64,000 bases of DNA. Source: Hesseltinella vesiculosa. Its lineage: Eukaryota > Mucoromycota > Mucoromycetes > Mucorales > Cunninghamellaceae. The notes beneath the pieces were generated by a model, which saw nothing but the letters and a program-made list of their open reading frames with translations, ran no database searches and was not told where the DNA came from. Positions 10,717 through 21,597 of this stretch are shown here, piece after piece. Position 1 is the stretch's first letter. Every line of letters starts with the position of its first letter. The position numbers were made by a program, and so were the translations under genes. The DNA lies in assembly GCA_002104935.1 (NCBI GenBank), contig MCGT01000028.1, forward strand, positions 1 to 64,000. The letters are read 5' to 3'.

Positions 10717-11710
10717 TCAATGCTGTTTGCTCACTTTTGCAAAGTGTGCTTCGAAATCTTCATGGGTGCCCATGAGGTTATCCCAAAAGTTGGTGAAACT
10801 ACCAAAGCTGCCTTTGTTGCTAGAGTGATGCCAGTCATGCCGGCGTGTGGTTTGGAAGATGGTGGGAAACATGTTAAACAGGGTGAACGGCAGCTGGTAA
10901 CCACTGTGAGCGTTGAAAGCCATGGATGCGCGACTGAATACGAAGAACAGGTACACCAATGGGTGTACGTTGAACAAGATAGAGCCACCAAACACCGGAA
11001 TGAGATCCTATCAAAAACATTTTGAGAACCAACTGCTTTCATCTCTCTTTTTTTTTGGTTACCTCGAAGACATTGTCTAGGTAACCACCATAATCGGAGG
11101 CAAGACCAACGGGCACGTAAAACTCGTGGTGCTAGGGCGAAAAAAAAAAAAAAAAAAAAGGTGAGCAAAGGCCATTGGAGTGATTTTTTGACGTTTGCTT
11201 ACGGGCTTGTGAACATATTTGTAGACACTGGGGTGATGAAGCAACCGATGGGTCCAGTAAAAACCTAAGTGAAAACAAGTCTGGATGAGCAACGTGTTGC
11301 TAGAACTAAATCTATCTTTGGCACTTGCTGGTATCTTCAAAAGCAAAGCAAGCCAGGTATTGCCCCACAAAATTCAGTGTTGGAGGCAAAGGAGCAGTTA
11401 GATCGACTTCTTTGAGGGAGGACCACAGGTAAAAAAGGGCGCTGTAGATGATTGGGTTGTAGACAAAATGCAAAAAGAGCAGGTCGCCTTTGGCTTTGGC
11501 AACCAGTTCTGGAGCGGGATTTCGGCCACGCTGGATCCGCCATTGTTCCCACCAGCCATTCTTGAGTGCAATGTGTTGGATTCCATTGTAGAAGAAAAAT
11601 GGTAGGTCATAAAATATAAATGTGAGGATCACAAACGCGCCAACGTCGCCAACACGGTCATGAACTTGGGTCAGGGCAAAATTCCACACGGGCTGAAATG
11701 GATTCGACAT
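10717..11710 (-). CDS. ERG25: C-4 methylsterol oxidase / fatty acid hydroxylase superfamily
   Basis: Exons 11710-11329, 11264-11203, 11131-11063, 11007-10717; at least 267 aa. The family's three His clusters are present: HRLLHH, HKPHH (formed across the exon 2/3 junction) and HDWHH, plus the FNAHSGY histidine. These bind the di-iron centre of enzymes that oxidise the sterol C-4 methyl group in the ER membrane. Intron 1 starts GCAAGT, not GT. Splicing it (64 nt, 11265-11328) gives EDTSFYWTHRLLHH, matching the family's EDT-x-x-YW-x-HR pattern. The 5' end is uncertain: a GTGAGT...TTTCAG pair (11693-11794) could be a further intron removing the first six codons, but I find no upstream ATG in frame. 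Homologues are about 300 aa, so an exon may be missing. Membrane spans lie in exon 1 and exon 4. Confidence 0.85.
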
Positions 11711-12140
11711 GGAAATAAATATTAGAAGAAGAATCAAGAAGAGGGACAAAAAAAAGAAGAAGCCACATTTGCTTTTAGATAATGTCTGACTCACTGTCAA
11801 GTAAAGAAAGTTAAAAATGACGAATGCTGGCGACGATTGCGGGGGATGGTGGCGTGCTTGAAGGATTTTATTTTCTCATATGCCAAATTAGGAAAGACAA
11901 AGCCTCCGAAGCTGACCTGTTCCATGCATCGGCACCTGGTACCAAATGCCCTTTTAAAGCATAAAGGCCTCGTAAAAAAAGATAGAGATGCTTCGCAATT
12001 GTGCCATTTTTTCTCTGTCTGGCGCACAACTCATGACTTCCAAAAAAGGGAAGCAGAATAAGATAAAAATCGCCACCACTTCGTTACTCTCTCTCTCTTC
12101 TTCTTTGTGCCACACGTGTTTATTTTATATCAATATACAT
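11711..12140. other. Divergent intergenic region (sterol oxidase / permease)
   Basis: About 430 bp between two divergent genes. It may hold an unrecognised 5' exon of the sterol oxidase on the minus strand. A pyrimidine-rich leader (ctctctctcttcttc) precedes the permease start. No other feature is supported. Confidence 0.6.
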
Positions 12141-14505
12141 ATGAGTGAGAAAAACCAAGAGCTGGGCAGCATAGACACCGCCATATCTCAAGCCCTAACA
12201 CCCGATGAATTACGGCTGCAAGAAATGGGATACAAGCAAGAACTTAAGCGCGAGTTGAACACCTTGTCAGTGATTGGCATCGCCATGTCATGTAATTTTT
12301 TTATTTATTTTGCAAGACATATCTCACCTTTAATATATATAAATATATATTATATTAGCATTAAATCCACCGCTTTCGATCTTTCCACTGCTTGGTAGTA
12401 TTCTCACAAACGGCGGGCCACAAGGAGCTTTGATTGCGTATCCAAGTGTGTTTGTGCTGACTGTTTTTACTGGGCTGATCATGAGCGAGATCCAGTCTGC
12501 CTTCCCAATCAGTGGTGGGGTAATCTGATGTCCTCGTGTTTCACTTTGATCCTAACCGTTTTTGCTCTTTGCTAGCTTTATTTTTGGTCCGCCCAGTTGG
12601 CTGGAAGGAAATGGGCTCCCCTGGCGAGCTACTTTGTAAAAGCAGCTTTAGAAAAAAAAATATCAAATGACTCATGAACTCTTCACAATTTAAGACTGGA
12701 TACCTGAATTTCGTTGGCATGGTTGGTATCAATGCTAGGTACCAAAAAAAAAAAAAAAAAAAAGAGGGCGCTGATCGGCTGACTTGAAAAAAGCGTCATT
12801 TACACTGCAGGACAGTTGGTGACAGCACTTTTATACCTGAATGGAGCATTGTCGACTGCGGTGGATGTTGAATCTATGGAGTGCAAAGGAATTGCGGTGG
12901 CTGTGTCTTTTGGTGTACTGCTGGTGTCAACCCTGGTGAACATACTGCCTGGCAAGCAATTGCACAAGATTGGGCTCTTTTTTGTGGTGATGAACGGGAT
13001 CTTTTGGTTGCTGACGCTGATCTTGCCCGTTGCCCTGACAGCCTCGCATGGTAAACCCATCATTCCTCAAGTCGATCTCTGGGGCTCCTTCATAAACAAC
13101 GTAAGCCCCTACACGAGTGAAAGCAACAAAGCTCACGCAGCCTTTTTTTTTTTTAGTCGGGTCTGCCAAACAGCTGGGCTGCAGTGGTGTCGTAAGGATC
13201 TGCGGTTTTGCTACCAACATTTTCTTACCGTTCGCTTTTTCTTAGCATCATTCCTGCGTGCTTTATTTTTGCAAGTCAAATCCATGAAATGAGACGCAAG
13301 GGCTCATTGCGATTTGTTTTTTTCTTTAGGTTGGTTACGATTCCGCTGCACACATGAGTGAGGTAAGCCCAGGAAGATGATTTCGTGCCGAGAAATAGAT
13401 AGGAAACTCATTCCATTTTGATCACTAGGAAACCGCCAACCCAGCAATTGCAGGGCCTTTGGCGATCATGACAAGTATCCTCGCGGCTGGGATCTACGTA
13501 AGGTGCTCAACTCGTGGGCCAACATCAGCTGACGGAGAGCCAACTTTAGGGCTGGGTGCTTCTTGCTGTGGTGCTGGCCATTGTCCCCTTTGAACTGTAC
13601 ACAAGCCTCGGCTCCTTTACCTCCAGTGTTGCTGTGGATGTCTTTTACAACAATTTTGGAATCCAAGGTGCCAATACAGTCACCATTTTACTGGTAAGCC
13701 TGCGACTCTGGCTTGTTTTTGAGTTTGTGCGCCAAAACGTAGCCTGAAAGTCGCTGAGTTTTATTCTTTCCTAGTTGATCCTCGTGTTTGATGTGATTAT
13801 CTCTCTGCAAGCGACACAAGCGCGACAGGCATTTGCCTTTGCTCGTGATGGGGCTCTGCCTTTTAGCTCGTTTTGGCATACCCTCTCTACAAAGGCCAAG
13901 CTACCGATCCGTGCCTTGGGCCTGGTCACGGTGCTGGATGCGCTCATCATTTTACCTGCTCTTGGTAGCTCCGTGGCACTCAGTGCCATTGTATCCATTG
14001 GTACCATTGGTGGCTATCTGACATGTAAGCTTCATGCTTCCCTGCAGATGACCATCTGACTTTTTTTTCCCCCAATCTAGACATGATCCCCATCTTTTTG
14101 CGTGTGGTTAATAGCGCTGACTTCAAGCCGGGTCCTTTCCACCTCGGACGATTTAGCATCCCGGTGGCCATCATTGCTCTCCTTTGGCTGACCTTTGGCT
14201 CGATTGCATTGCTCCTGCCCACCGTCGGTCCTGCCCTCCCTGGCAGCAACAACTCGGCTGATGTTGCTGCCTACTTTTCCACTTTTAATTTCGCGCAAGT
14301 GCTTCCCATCTACCACACCCTTCCACATTCCAAACTCATTTTTTTTTTTTTTGATTCTAGTTCATTTATGATCATTGCCTTTTTGATCATTGCCTTTGGT
14401 GCTTGGTTTATCAGGGTGCGAAAATGGTTTGTGGGTCCCCACGTGATCGACGATCAAGACTCGGACGTCTCGTTTGTGGACGCGATTGTAGTGAAATCCG
14501 GATAA
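12141..14505 (+). CDS. Amino acid / GABA permease, APC superfamily (UGA4-like)
   Basis: Exons (approximate): 12141-12291, 12359-12519, 12576-12635, 12695-12725, 12811-13100, 13157-13191, 13246-13274, 13330-13362, 13429-13497, 13550-13693, 13775-14024, 14081-14505; about 555 aa. Order of family blocks: LSVIGIAMSS near the N-terminus, TNGGPQGALIAY, PISGGLYFWSAQLAG, GYDSAAHMSEE, QARQAFAFARDGALPFS, and a C-terminal membrane span before WFVGP. This is a plasma-membrane or vacuolar proton-coupled amino-acid importer by family. Two junctions do not close. Exon 7 is one base out of phase with its neighbours, and a 62-nt intron-like stretch at 14299-14360, ending in a long T run, would shift frame if spliced but reads open if retained. 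Either a homopolymer sequence error or recent decay could explain this. Confidence 0.85.
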
Positions 14506-14549
14506 ACATCTTTTAATAAAACGCAGCATTTGAATTGGCCGAGGTGGGC

Positions 14550-15472
14550 CTATTGTCTAGTGTTTTGTGCCTAGATCCACAAAAGAAGCATTGTGAGTCA
14601 CCACGATCAGCCCTACTCAGTCTCCATGACGTTACCTGATATAAACCCGTGTAGTAACCGCTGTAGTACCAGGCCATGATGAGGTTGGTCAGAGGATCAG
14701 ATTCTAAAAAATAAAAAGTTTGATTTGTTTGCTGTCACACTAAATGAAGGGTCTGTGTGATACCTGAGTAGGAGCCAAATGCAGGAGGAGCGGGTGGTAT
14801 GAATGAAGCAGGCTGGGGGTATGCAGGAGTAGAGTGAGACCAGTCTTGATAGGCGTCATGGGGATAGGCATGATCATAGGCAGCATGGGCAGCAGAAGTG
14901 TCTGTGTGGGTCTGCTGGTGTGGATGGGAGGGCTGTGAGGATGGGATGGTGGCCTGCGTCGGATCGAAATGCGTGGTGTTTTGGGTTGTCTCGGTGGGGT
15001 CCTCCTCGGCTACCTCTAATGGTTCATCCCTGGCATTCTGGTCCGCACATTCCGCGGCATCCTATCATAAAAGATCAATTCAGCCACGTTTCAGCAAGGA
15101 GGAGGAGTCAAAAGATAGTTTTGTTTCATACTTTGGCTTCGTGCAGTTTTTGGCTAGAGAAAGAAAGTTAGCACGCCACTGCTCTATTTCGCAAGTTTGC
15201 GCAGGGTACCTTTGTTCTAGTTTTTGTGCCAGCGGATCTTGGAGCCTGTCGTTGGATTGATGTGACTAGAGATAAAACACGTCAAGCAGTATGTCTTTGT
15301 AGCCGAGCGGCGCATTACCGAGTAAGATGCAAGAGAATCTGCCCAAAAATCCAATACACTCGTGTCGTTAAAAGGATCCTAAACAATCAAGGTTACAAGA
15401 GACATAAAAGACATGGAGGCTTACGGTTGTAGATGTATCCTTGGTTTTGGATTTTGAAATGGAACCAAACAT
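14550..15472 (-). CDS. SMN1: Survival motor neuron (SMN) complex protein
   Basis: Seven exons: 15472-15425, 15378-15319, 15265-15210, 15153-15132, 15061-14764, 14703-14636, 14570-14550. All phases close, 190 aa. The diagnostic C-terminal YG-box is at residues ~162-184 (LIMAWYYSGYYTGLY), matching the Gly/Tyr zipper that drives SMN oligomerisation. The N-terminal acidic/aromatic segment DTSVLDFWADSLASY (residues ~21-35) corresponds to the Gemin2-binding helix. The middle is Pro/His/Thr-rich and I see no Tudor domain, as in the small fission yeast Smn1. Role by family: core of the complex that loads Sm rings on snRNAs in the cytoplasm. The gene converges on the permease, with stop codons about 45 bp apart, and shares a short divergent promoter with the HPS1-like gene. 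Confidence 0.92.
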
Positions 15473-15626
15473 CTCAGGATCAATAAAAAAAAATTATTCC
15501 AAGGGGAAACGAAATAAAAAAAGCATGAAAAAAAAGGCTCCTTTTTTTTTTTCTTTTCTTTTTTCTTTACCTTTTTTTTTTTCTGGTTTTTTTATTGTTC
15601 TACTATTTGTTATTGAGCATGGACCA
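15473..15626. promoter_or_regulatory. Short divergent promoter, SMN / HPS1-like
   Basis: Only 154 bp separate the two start codons. The sequence is dominated by A-runs on one side and a T/C-rich tract (15540-15595) that would be a pyrimidine leader for the plus-strand gene. No defined factor site is recognised. Confidence 0.5.
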
Positions 15627-18185
15627 ATGATTAAATATTGCATTATTGATAAGACTGGGACTGTGGTTTATCATTCGTGCCCTAATGATATCAGCAATGA
15701 ACAACAGCATATTCAGTATCTGCCACTTTTGCTTATCAAAGACTTGATCAATGCCAAGGCTCATACCCAACTACAGTACGTCCGATCAAGTTGCCAACTG
15801 CTAGTCTTTTGGGAGGTAAGGACCCCCTTGATTTAAAAATGGAAGAGAATGAGAAACGGGCACAGGTAGTGATACTGAACTTTTTTTTTAGCGGCATCAC
15901 CTGGTGTATATTGCTTATACAAAACAGGACAAAGCACCCGTGGCCCTCATGCACCAACACCTGAAGCTGATGGATCATTACCTACGCTTTCATTTTGGTC
16001 CTCAATGGCAGCTACGGTTGAAACACAATGTATTTCAGTCTCGACGGCCCCCCATTCACCCGACACTAGCCCCAAACAAAGTGGCTGCCTGCCTTGCAAA
16101 CCTGCCCTTTATTGCTCACCATTTCTCCCTCAAGTCACATGGCTGTCTCTGCTCTGTCGAATCCATCCCCCTCGAAGACGACCTGCAAACCCGGCTCACC
16201 CATGCTTTACACGATTCTTGCCGTTCAGTCTTCCCTGATCCATCTTCATCGTCCGTGTCACAGAAATTCACCGCCATCTTCTCCGCTCCTCGCCGCCATG
16301 GTCACAACTCTTTGACTCCTCCTCATACCCACTCATCGCCTCAAACCCGCCGCAAATGGGAAGACCAGCCTCTGGGCCAGTGGCACCATGCTCTTTTATT
16401 CTGCCGTGAAAAACTAGTCGTTACAAGCCGGAACAAGGACCACCCCCAATCTCACCCCATCTCCCCCGAGTTGCTCTACTTTCTGCAGAACATGGTCGTC
16501 GACATGCTTGCTGAACCAGGTAAAGGAAGCGAGAATGGCAAAGAGTTTGCATCTACTGACATACATTTTACTTAGATGGCCAAAGTAAACCTCTGGGCTC
16601 CCATCCTCAAGCAATCCATACAAATCACACGACGTCACTCATGCAACAAGAGCCCACCCCAACCACGTCCACTAGTCCACCGTCCATGCTGTCGACGTCG
16701 ACCCCCGGCTTTGATCACCAGCACCAAACTGGCACCAGCAAACGCCCGCTGTCGCTCTTCTCTTATGCTTACGATACCTCGTCGTCCCCCTTCAAAATCC
16801 AAACCAAAGGCAATCCTACCCAAGTGTCACCCTCCATCGCTGATGTGCCCGAGGTGTCCTGGAGCAACCCTCCACCGCTGATCCATTCCCATCTCCTCGC
16901 CCGCCTGCCCAAGCTGGAATTGGCGACCGCCTTGGATGATGATACCCTGGTGCGCATGCCGTCTTCGTCATCGTCGTCCATGGCCTCCGTACCTGGTCTC
17001 TTGGACGAACACACGCCTCACGTACCGACTCAGCCTCACCCGTTGCCGCCCAATGCCAAGGCGCATTACCAGCAGATCCCGCTCCACACCACCGTGTCCA
17101 CCCCCTCGTTTCTCTCCAGCAGCCTGCCTCGGCCTTCGAAATTCTTTGGGCTGGGCAAGGCCGATCACGAAGACACCCTGCCCTGGACCCGTCGCCGGTC
17201 CTCCACCAGCTCCTCGCCCCTGTCGCTCTCGCGCCGCCCCAGCCTCGGCAAACCGCCATCGCCTCCTTCCATGACCTTCACCCTCAGTGCACCGAGCCAC
17301 TCGACTTCCTCGACCTCCACTTCCGCCTCAGACCCATCCATCGAAGACGATGCCGAAAAGGCTACCTTCACGGGTCTGGTCAAGATCGCACGGCGCTGGG
17401 TGCACCAAGGCCAACAGCGCATCATCATGTCCCGCATCTGCTGTATCCCCATCGATCCTCATTTTACTGCCATTCTTCTCTTTTCTGACGAGGTAAGGAT
17501 AGCCGAAAGGGAAAAAGGAGGAGCTGCCCAGGAAACCATGTGAGATCATGTGCGTGACCTCCTCTTTTATTTTTAATAGTCGCTGCCGACGCCTGGTTTG
17601 AAACACAAGAGCCCAACCCCTCAGCAGCAGATCAAACTATTTAATCAAGTCGTCCAATCGACGTTGAAAGATTTCCTGTCGTTTTTGCTGGTCAAGGAAG
17701 CCGCCCATTTCACCATCCTGTCCTTTGTGGTCCAATACCCTGGCCTGGTGCATTTTGTGTACCTGCATCAAGGCACCATGACAACTCCCCGACTCGTCGA
17801 TCTGAATGACCTGGACCGGCAACATGAAATGCTACAGCATGTCTACCAATCGTATCGCAACAATCCTGTCCTGGCTGATCATCCTCAACTGCCCTTCCGT
17901 TGGCCCACGCAAAATCAGCTTGGTCGCCTTCATACCAACATGCTTCACCAAGCACTGAACCAACATACCCCATCCGCACCCGCCCAACCCTCTCTGTTCC
18001 CTCCACCTGTCCATTGCCTCCTTGCGCCCTCCACATCCCATCATGGCTATGACTACCTCTCTCTCGCTTCGCATCATGACCATCTCTTGATGGCTGTGTA
18101 CTATCACTTTGTCCCCGACCCCATCAAGCGGGCCATGCACCAACAGCTCTTTCATGATCTCTGCCAGCGCCAACCCTCTACTTAA
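15627..18185 (+). CDS. HPS1: HPS1-like BLOC-3 subunit (Rab GEF)
   Basis: Four exons: 15627-15815, 15892-16519, 16576-17492, 17580-18185. All phases close, 779 aa. The N-terminus (MIKYCIIDKTGTVVYHS) has the look of a longin domain. Residues ~160-560 are Ser/Pro/Thr-rich and probably disordered. The C-terminal third carries the strongest match to animal HPS1: KDFLSFLLVK (608-617), then TILSFVVQYPGLVHFVY (625-639) followed by a Thr/Pro-rich turn. Another conserved block, GLVKIARRWVHQGQQRI, precedes exon 4. HPS1 pairs with HPS4 to activate Rab32/38-type GTPases on lysosome-related organelles. Clear fungal HPS1 genes are rarely annotated; the alternative is another longin-GEF such as Mon1, but the C-terminal block favours HPS1. 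Confidence 0.75.
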
Positions 18186-18351
18186 ACTAGGCTCGTGTAT
18201 CCTTCTTCATTAAATTATGATCTTACGTATGCTCCACTAGAGCTGCTCTTCTTTTGTCTAAAAATTATGGTACAGTTTTAATCACAACACAAAAAGTGAT
18301 ATGCTGGTTGTGGTCATGCAAAAAAAAAAAAAAAATATGTGTGTATAAGAT

Positions 18352-19029
18352 CTATTCCGCACGGTGCTTCGCAGGCAATTCAAAGCGCAAGTTGGCAGGT
18401 AATGAGTCGGCTTGCTGGGTAAAGAATTGTTGCACAGACACATCATCGACAGTAGGTTTTGTCTGGAAATAATCGATCAGATCTTGCACAGTGTCGATGT
18501 TGTTCAGGGTCATATTAGGCACTTCCTTGCCAATTTGTTGGATGGTTTCCTTGACAACCTGGTAGAATAGGCGTCAACAGCCTGGTTACGGCTACTCTCA
18601 TTGTCTTACCTTGAACTTGGTATCCACATTTTGTAAAGAGGCTTGTTGGAAATTAGAAGCAGAGGCATCAGGAATGATGTTTACTACAATGGCTTCGATC
18701 GTTGATTTGATTTGTTCATCGTCGGTGATGCTGGCATCTTGGGATCTCCAGCTTTTTGCAGAAGACAAGGAGCGTTAGCAAGAGAACAAGGCTGTTTTTT
18801 TTTAAGGATGTGCTTACGATTCAAACGAGGGCTTGTCCTGAAAGTCGACATCAAACGTGGCATTGGCAACGGCTTCGGTAGGCTGCTGTTGTTGTTGTTG
18901 ATCTTGTTGTTGGGAGCCCTTGGCCCAGGGGTTCAAACGGCTGAACATACCACCTTGCTCAGACAAGACGGCTGATGAGGTTTGTACGTAGCGTTGCGAT
19001 GTGAGGCGAAACAAAGGTCGAGCAAACAT
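18352..19029 (-). CDS. Mitochondrial large-subunit ribosomal protein mL50
   Basis: Exons 19029-18818, 18751-18610, 18558-18352; 186 aa, phases close. The N-terminus MFARPLFRLTSQRYVQTSSA is a typical mitochondrial presequence. A Gln-rich run follows (residues ~40-49). The C-terminal part (VPNMTLNNIDTVQDLIDYF) resembles the conserved core of the mL50/MRPL50 family, where a short helix-loop precedes D-x-x-x-Y/F. Expected role: structural protein of the mitochondrial large ribosomal subunit. The 3' end converges on the HPS1-like gene and the 5' end shares a 186-bp divergent promoter with the zinc-finger gene. The family call rests on a short motif. Confidence 0.65.
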
Positions 19030-19215
19030 GATTCCAAAATGAGTGGGAGTAAAAAAGAGAAAAAAAATAAAAAAAAAAAAAAAATAAAAAACGGGCATGG
19101 CCTCACAGCTTCTTCCCCAAGCGGAGAGCAGAAAAAAAGCCACTCGCTCCTTTTTTACTGCTGGCTGGTCGTCTGATCACACTCTTATCTTCTTCCTCGC
19201 TTTTTTTTTTTTATC
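19030..19215. promoter_or_regulatory. Divergent promoter, mL50 / zinc-finger gene
   Basis: 186 bp, A-rich on the mL50 side and T-rich immediately before the plus-strand ATG. No specific site is recognised. Confidence 0.45.
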
Positions 19216-20318
19216 ATGGCATCCTCCTCGTCAGCTGCACAGGAGGTCCCAGCACCCATCCGAACACATTTTATGGAATACCTTCCTATCCGCGCAAAAT
19301 GCAGCGTCTGCAAGAAACCAATCACCCCTCATACCTTCACCATCAATACCATGGTCCGCAAGAGCAAAAAGGAAAAGAAAAAGGACGCCCAAGTTGAGTA
19401 CTGCCATTACAATTGCTGGAAAGGTAAACCATCCGGAGCCTTCGTTTCACACCTACTGCTTTCTTTCTACTAACTCCTCCTGTGACAGTGCCTGACGACC
19501 TAGCTCACAAGCCTTTGGAGCAATTCCGAGGTTTTGTTAATCTCAAGCCTGAACACCAAGTCAAAGTACGAAAAATGATTGAAGCCGGTCCTGGCACAAC
19601 CTGGAGAGCCATTGTCGAGCAGGAATTGCAAGAACAGCTGGATGCCAGTATGAATCTTGACAATGTCAAGGAAGAACACGTCGACGCCGTGGAACACCAA
19701 GCCGCAGCAGCCGGCCCTTCTACCGCTTCTAAAAAACGAAAGCATGTCCACTTTGACGACGACATGACCTCTGCCCTGACTGGCACCCAAACACCCACCG
19801 CAGCCAAGAAAAGCAACCAATCCCAGCCTTCCTCTTCCACCTCTATCCCACCTCCTACCGCCTCCACCTCCGCCTCGGCCAGACGTGCCTCCAAGAAGCA
19901 AAAGCCAGCTCCTTCCCCCTCGTCTCAGCATGCCAACCCCAATGCAAAGATGAATCTGGCCAGTGCAAAGGTAAGCGCTGCCGGTGCCAAGATGGGCCTC
20001 ATTGGTGCAAAGATGGCCGCTGCCGCCAACAACCCCGCCCTCATGAAGAAGTATGGCGAAGAAATGAAAGCCCAGGGCCGAGTTATGAAGAAGTATGGTG
20101 AAGAAATGCGTCAATGTGGTCGAGAGATCGCAAGCGTAGCCAAAGCGCAAGCCGGCCAATCTAAGAAGCAGGCCAAGCAAGCCAAGGAACAGGCCAAACA
20201 GGAAGCTACCCGAGCCCGACAACAGGCCCAGCGTGCTCAGGAACAAACGACCCAAGTCCTCGCCAGCCTTGGCTCCGAATTCCAAGATCTTATGAGCCAA
20301 TTCAACCAACATTCCTAG
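19216..20318 (+). CDS. PARP-type zinc-finger protein with Ala/Gln/Lys-rich coiled coil
   Basis: Two exons, 19216-19423 and 19489-20318; 345 aa. Residues 29-67 show C-x2-C ... H-x2-C (KCSVCKK, YCHYNCWK). They are followed by FRGFVNLKPEHQVKVRKMI, the conserved tail of the zf-PARP fold that binds DNA breaks. No PARP catalytic, BRCT or WGR domain follows. Instead there is a Ser/Thr/Pro-rich linker, then degenerate repeats (KMNLASAK, KMGLIGAK; twice MKKYGEEM) and a Lys/Gln/Ala coiled coil to the C-terminus. A DNA-damage or chromatin-binding role is inferred from the finger alone. The antisense strand gives a long Leu/Gly-rich shadow frame that is not a gene. Confidence 0.8.
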
Positions 20319-20660
20319 TTACCTCGCCTGTGACCCCCCTTTCCTTGCATATCATCATATCCTTCCTTCCTATTTCGCCCTGTGGCATTTTCTTGAAGGG
20401 CCGCCTAATAAAGTAGCAGACCAGGTCTAGCTGAATGATCATTCTATTGGCGTTCCCATTGATTCCTGAAGAGATGGATGAAACCTTCTCTATGTCTTTT
20501 TCCGCAGCCCTGAATCGCCCAGCAACATCACCAATACTGTAAAAGGAGGTCGCAATCTAGCCAGCCTTTGTCCCGTGTATGTACAACAATGGCATCTATT
20601 CTATTAAATTATGGATCTAGCTACAGCATGGGTGGGTGGAAGGCGGGGGAGGGGGGGTGA
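20319..20660. other. Convergent 3' intergenic region
   Basis: Shared 3' region of the zinc-finger gene and TSR2. aataaa-like signals (ctaataaag near 20405 on +) are present. No gene is supported. Confidence 0.5.
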
Positions 20661-21403
20661 TTATCGCTTGCGAGACACAGTTTCCCACCCATCCGCATCT
20701 GGGCCGGGGGCGGGGGCGGGGGCGGGAGGTTGCTCAGGCTCGTCCATGTCCATGTCGTTGGTATCTTCATCGTCTTCGGCGTCGTCGTCGTCCACGTCAT
20801 CGTCGTCCTGTTCATGTTGCACGCCGGCCGTGGAGGGCAGGCTCTGGTATTTGACTTCTAATCGGTCGACTTCGGTATAGTTGCCATTAATGCATTGATG
20901 GAACACTTCTACCAAGTGCTTGGCCACCTGCAACATTCATTTAAAAATATTGGTGAGATTGTTGTGCGGTTGGCTGCATTGCAGGATCGCTTACAACATA
21001 ACCAGAGTCATCTTCCAACAGGGTCTCGAATTCATCATTCATGATCTGTGTAAGGATATCTTCGATTTCTTCAATATCCACCTTTTTACCGTCTATTTTA
21101 AAAAGAGGTGGGTGAGTTGATCGTTCTTTTTTTTTTTTTTTTTTTTTGTTGCATTATCAAAAAATGCCCATGCCACATCCATCCCATGGATTGTGTCGAC
21201 CAATGACATTGTTGGCACCATGGAACCCCTCTAGACGTACGTTGACCAAAGTAGTCGGTGATCACGTCCACCATCCAATCCCGTTTTTCGACTGAATCCA
21301 CACCTCCCCAGTCTTGTTCGACAGCCAAACGCAGAGCCGTCCACGAATAGAGAATGAGCTTGACACCTTTTTGGAAAGCAACCTTGTTGGGATGGTCGGC
21401 CAT
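20661..21403 (-). CDS. TSR2: Pre-rRNA processing / eS26 chaperone Tsr2
   Basis: Exons 21403-21241, 21092-20995, 20927-20661; 175 aa, phases close. The N-terminal domain (FQKGVKLILYSWTALRLAVEQDWGG, read in parts, residues ~10-35) with its Trp-rich helix is the Tsr2 signature. It is followed by KKVDIEEIEDILTQIMNDEF and an acidic D/E tail (DDDDVDDDDAEDDED) used by this family to hold ribosomal protein eS26 in a soluble form. The C-terminus is Pro/Ala-rich and ends DGWETVSRKR, a frequent ending in the family. Acts in nucleus and cytoplasm in 40S maturation. It lies head-to-tail downstream of the kinase gene, 194 bp apart. Confidence 0.92.
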
Positions 21404-21537
21404 GAGCAATCAATTAAAAAGAAGGGGAAAAGGAAAGAAAATAAAAAATCTGGGGCCAGAGAAAAAAGCCACACAAATTGGCCTGCGCAGCACCTCGAGG
21501 AAACCATGCAGCACGTCCTCGGTATTTTATTACATTG

Positions 21538-21574
<37 letters not shown>

Positions 21575-21597
21575 CCAAAGCATCATGCCTACGGGGG

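Noticed and set aside
14299..14360. Confident last intron of the permease
   Set aside because: Length 62 nt would shift the C-terminal membrane span out of frame, so it is reported as unresolved instead.
19500..20312. 270-codon minus-strand frame
   Set aside because: Exact shadow of the zinc-finger gene; Leu/Gly composition comes from complementing Lys/Gln/Ala codons.
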